From an uncultured Aquimonas sp. (GTDB lineage: Bacteria > Pseudomonadota > Gammaproteobacteria > Xanthomonadales > Xanthomonadaceae), in NCBI RefSeq assembly GCF_937888285.1, contig NZ_CALART010000015.1, forward strand, positions 142,670-206,669: 64,000 nucleotides of DNA, written 5' to 3'. Shown in pieces: positions 63,616-64,000 of the stretch. Position numbers and translations under genes: made by a program. The number at the start of each line of letters is the position of its first letter. The stretch's first letter is position 1. A model generated the notes under the pieces. That model had not been told where the DNA came from, did no database searches, and saw only the letters and a program-made list of their open reading frames with translations.

Positions 63616-64000
63616 GGCTTGGCTCCTTCGGAAGAATCCAGTTCGCGGCTCCACGACAGGCCGTTGACGTAGATGCCCAGGGGGTTCTTGCGCAGGCGCT
63701 GCTCGGTGCGCGGGGTTTGCAGCACTGTGGAAATCACCGCGTTCCAGCGTTCGGTGCGATCCAGCGCGCCGTTGACAAAGCGCGTCTCCGTCCAGCGCAC
63801 GTTGAACGACGTGTCGCTGGCGCGGGTCACGCTGCTGATCTGCACCGTCACCGACTCCTTGCCGATGCGCGCGAACGGATCGTTCACGCGGGCGTAGTCG
63901 TTGAGCGCCAGGGCGCCCTTGTCGGTGGTGTAGTCGTAGGCGTCGAGCCAGTTCTGGCGGACGACGATGGGGTCGATGGACAGCGAGCGCACCAGCGTCA
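63612..64000 (-). CDS. trbF: Conjugal transfer protein TrbF (partial, continues past the right edge)
   Basis: The last about 129 residues of a VirB8-type protein: RSLSIDPIVVRQNWLDAYDYTTDKG, NVRWTETRFVNGALDRTERW and RLRKNPLGIYVNGLSWSREL. TrbF is a bitopic inner-membrane protein of the conjugation channel core. The N-terminal membrane helix is outside the window. The TGA overlaps the trbG start. Confidence 0.9.
   Translation of the reverse strand, partial: TLVRSLSIDPIVVRQNWLDAYDYTTDKGALALNDYARVNDPFARIGKESVTVQISSVTRASDTSFNVRWTETRFVNGALDRTERWNAVISTVLQTPRTEQRLRKNPLGIYVNGLSWSRELDSSEGAKP

Larger units (their letters stand above)
60883..64000 (-). mobile_element. End of a Tn4371-like integrative conjugative element (partial)
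   Basis: Four minus-strand genes with ATGA or two-base spacing encode a conjugation type IV secretion module in the order trbF, trbG, trbI, DUF2274, with a strong terminator after the last one. In Tn4371-type elements this trb end lies next to the attachment site. The rest of trb, the integrase and cargo lie beyond the right edge. Confidence 0.7.

Overview
The window is high-GC DNA, densely coding on both strands. It looks like a chromosome of the Lysobacterales/Xanthomonadales (Gammaproteobacteria). The evidence is an Ax21-like beta-barrel, an L2-like class A beta-lactamase with a Tat-like leader, the gammaproteobacterial neighbourhoods pgeF-rluD/bamD, rnpB-rsmI-lpoA-yraN and ubiK-comM, secreted proteins ending in an 'LFxDGFE' tail, and intergenic GGGATTC-type repeats. 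The placement is inferred from gene content; no rRNA or tRNA gene was seen.

Left part (1-16 kb): a tail fragment overlaps a DUF4394 protein, followed by a DUF4331 protein, a TonB-dependent receptor and the beta-lactamase. Next come a PAS-GGDEF-EAL protein, an AraC regulator divergent from an AlkB-type alkane hydroxylase, a methyltransferase, a small membrane protein, a secreted unknown and an M19 dipeptidase. Middle (16-36 kb): a beta-helix protein coupled to a DGFE-tailed protein, a lipoprotein, a TPR-methyltransferase, aspS, pgeF-rluD divergent from bamD, two tandem copies of a protein with an IPTL-CTERM-like anchor, a decayed antitoxin carrying a repeat, nadE, a YefM/RelE-type toxin-antitoxin pair, sucCD, the Ax21-like barrel, DUF2061, an unassigned methyltransferase, rnpB and rsmI.

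Right part (36-60.7 kb): lpoA-yraN, ilvE, a periplasmic-propeller diguanylate cyclase, a hemerythrin-like protein followed by another diguanylate cyclase, a cystathionine gamma-synthase/lyase, a GAF-PAS-GGDEF-EAL gene broken by one in-frame TAA, dusB, two coupled FtsX-type permeases with no ATPase beside them, rarD with a lipoprotein hydrolase, ubiK-comM, a DUF2141 protein and nhaP2. Four cyclic-di-GMP genes lie within about 43 kb. From about 60.8 kb to the right edge the sequence switches to a conjugative module (trbF-trbG-trbI-DUF2274, minus strand), read as the end of a Tn4371-like integrative conjugative element.

Most of the window is housekeeping. The parts most worth following are the DUF4394/DUF4331/TonB-receptor cluster, the two families of C-terminal tails, the single-stop split signalling gene, the ICE boundary, and several palindromes and repeat families in otherwise empty gaps.
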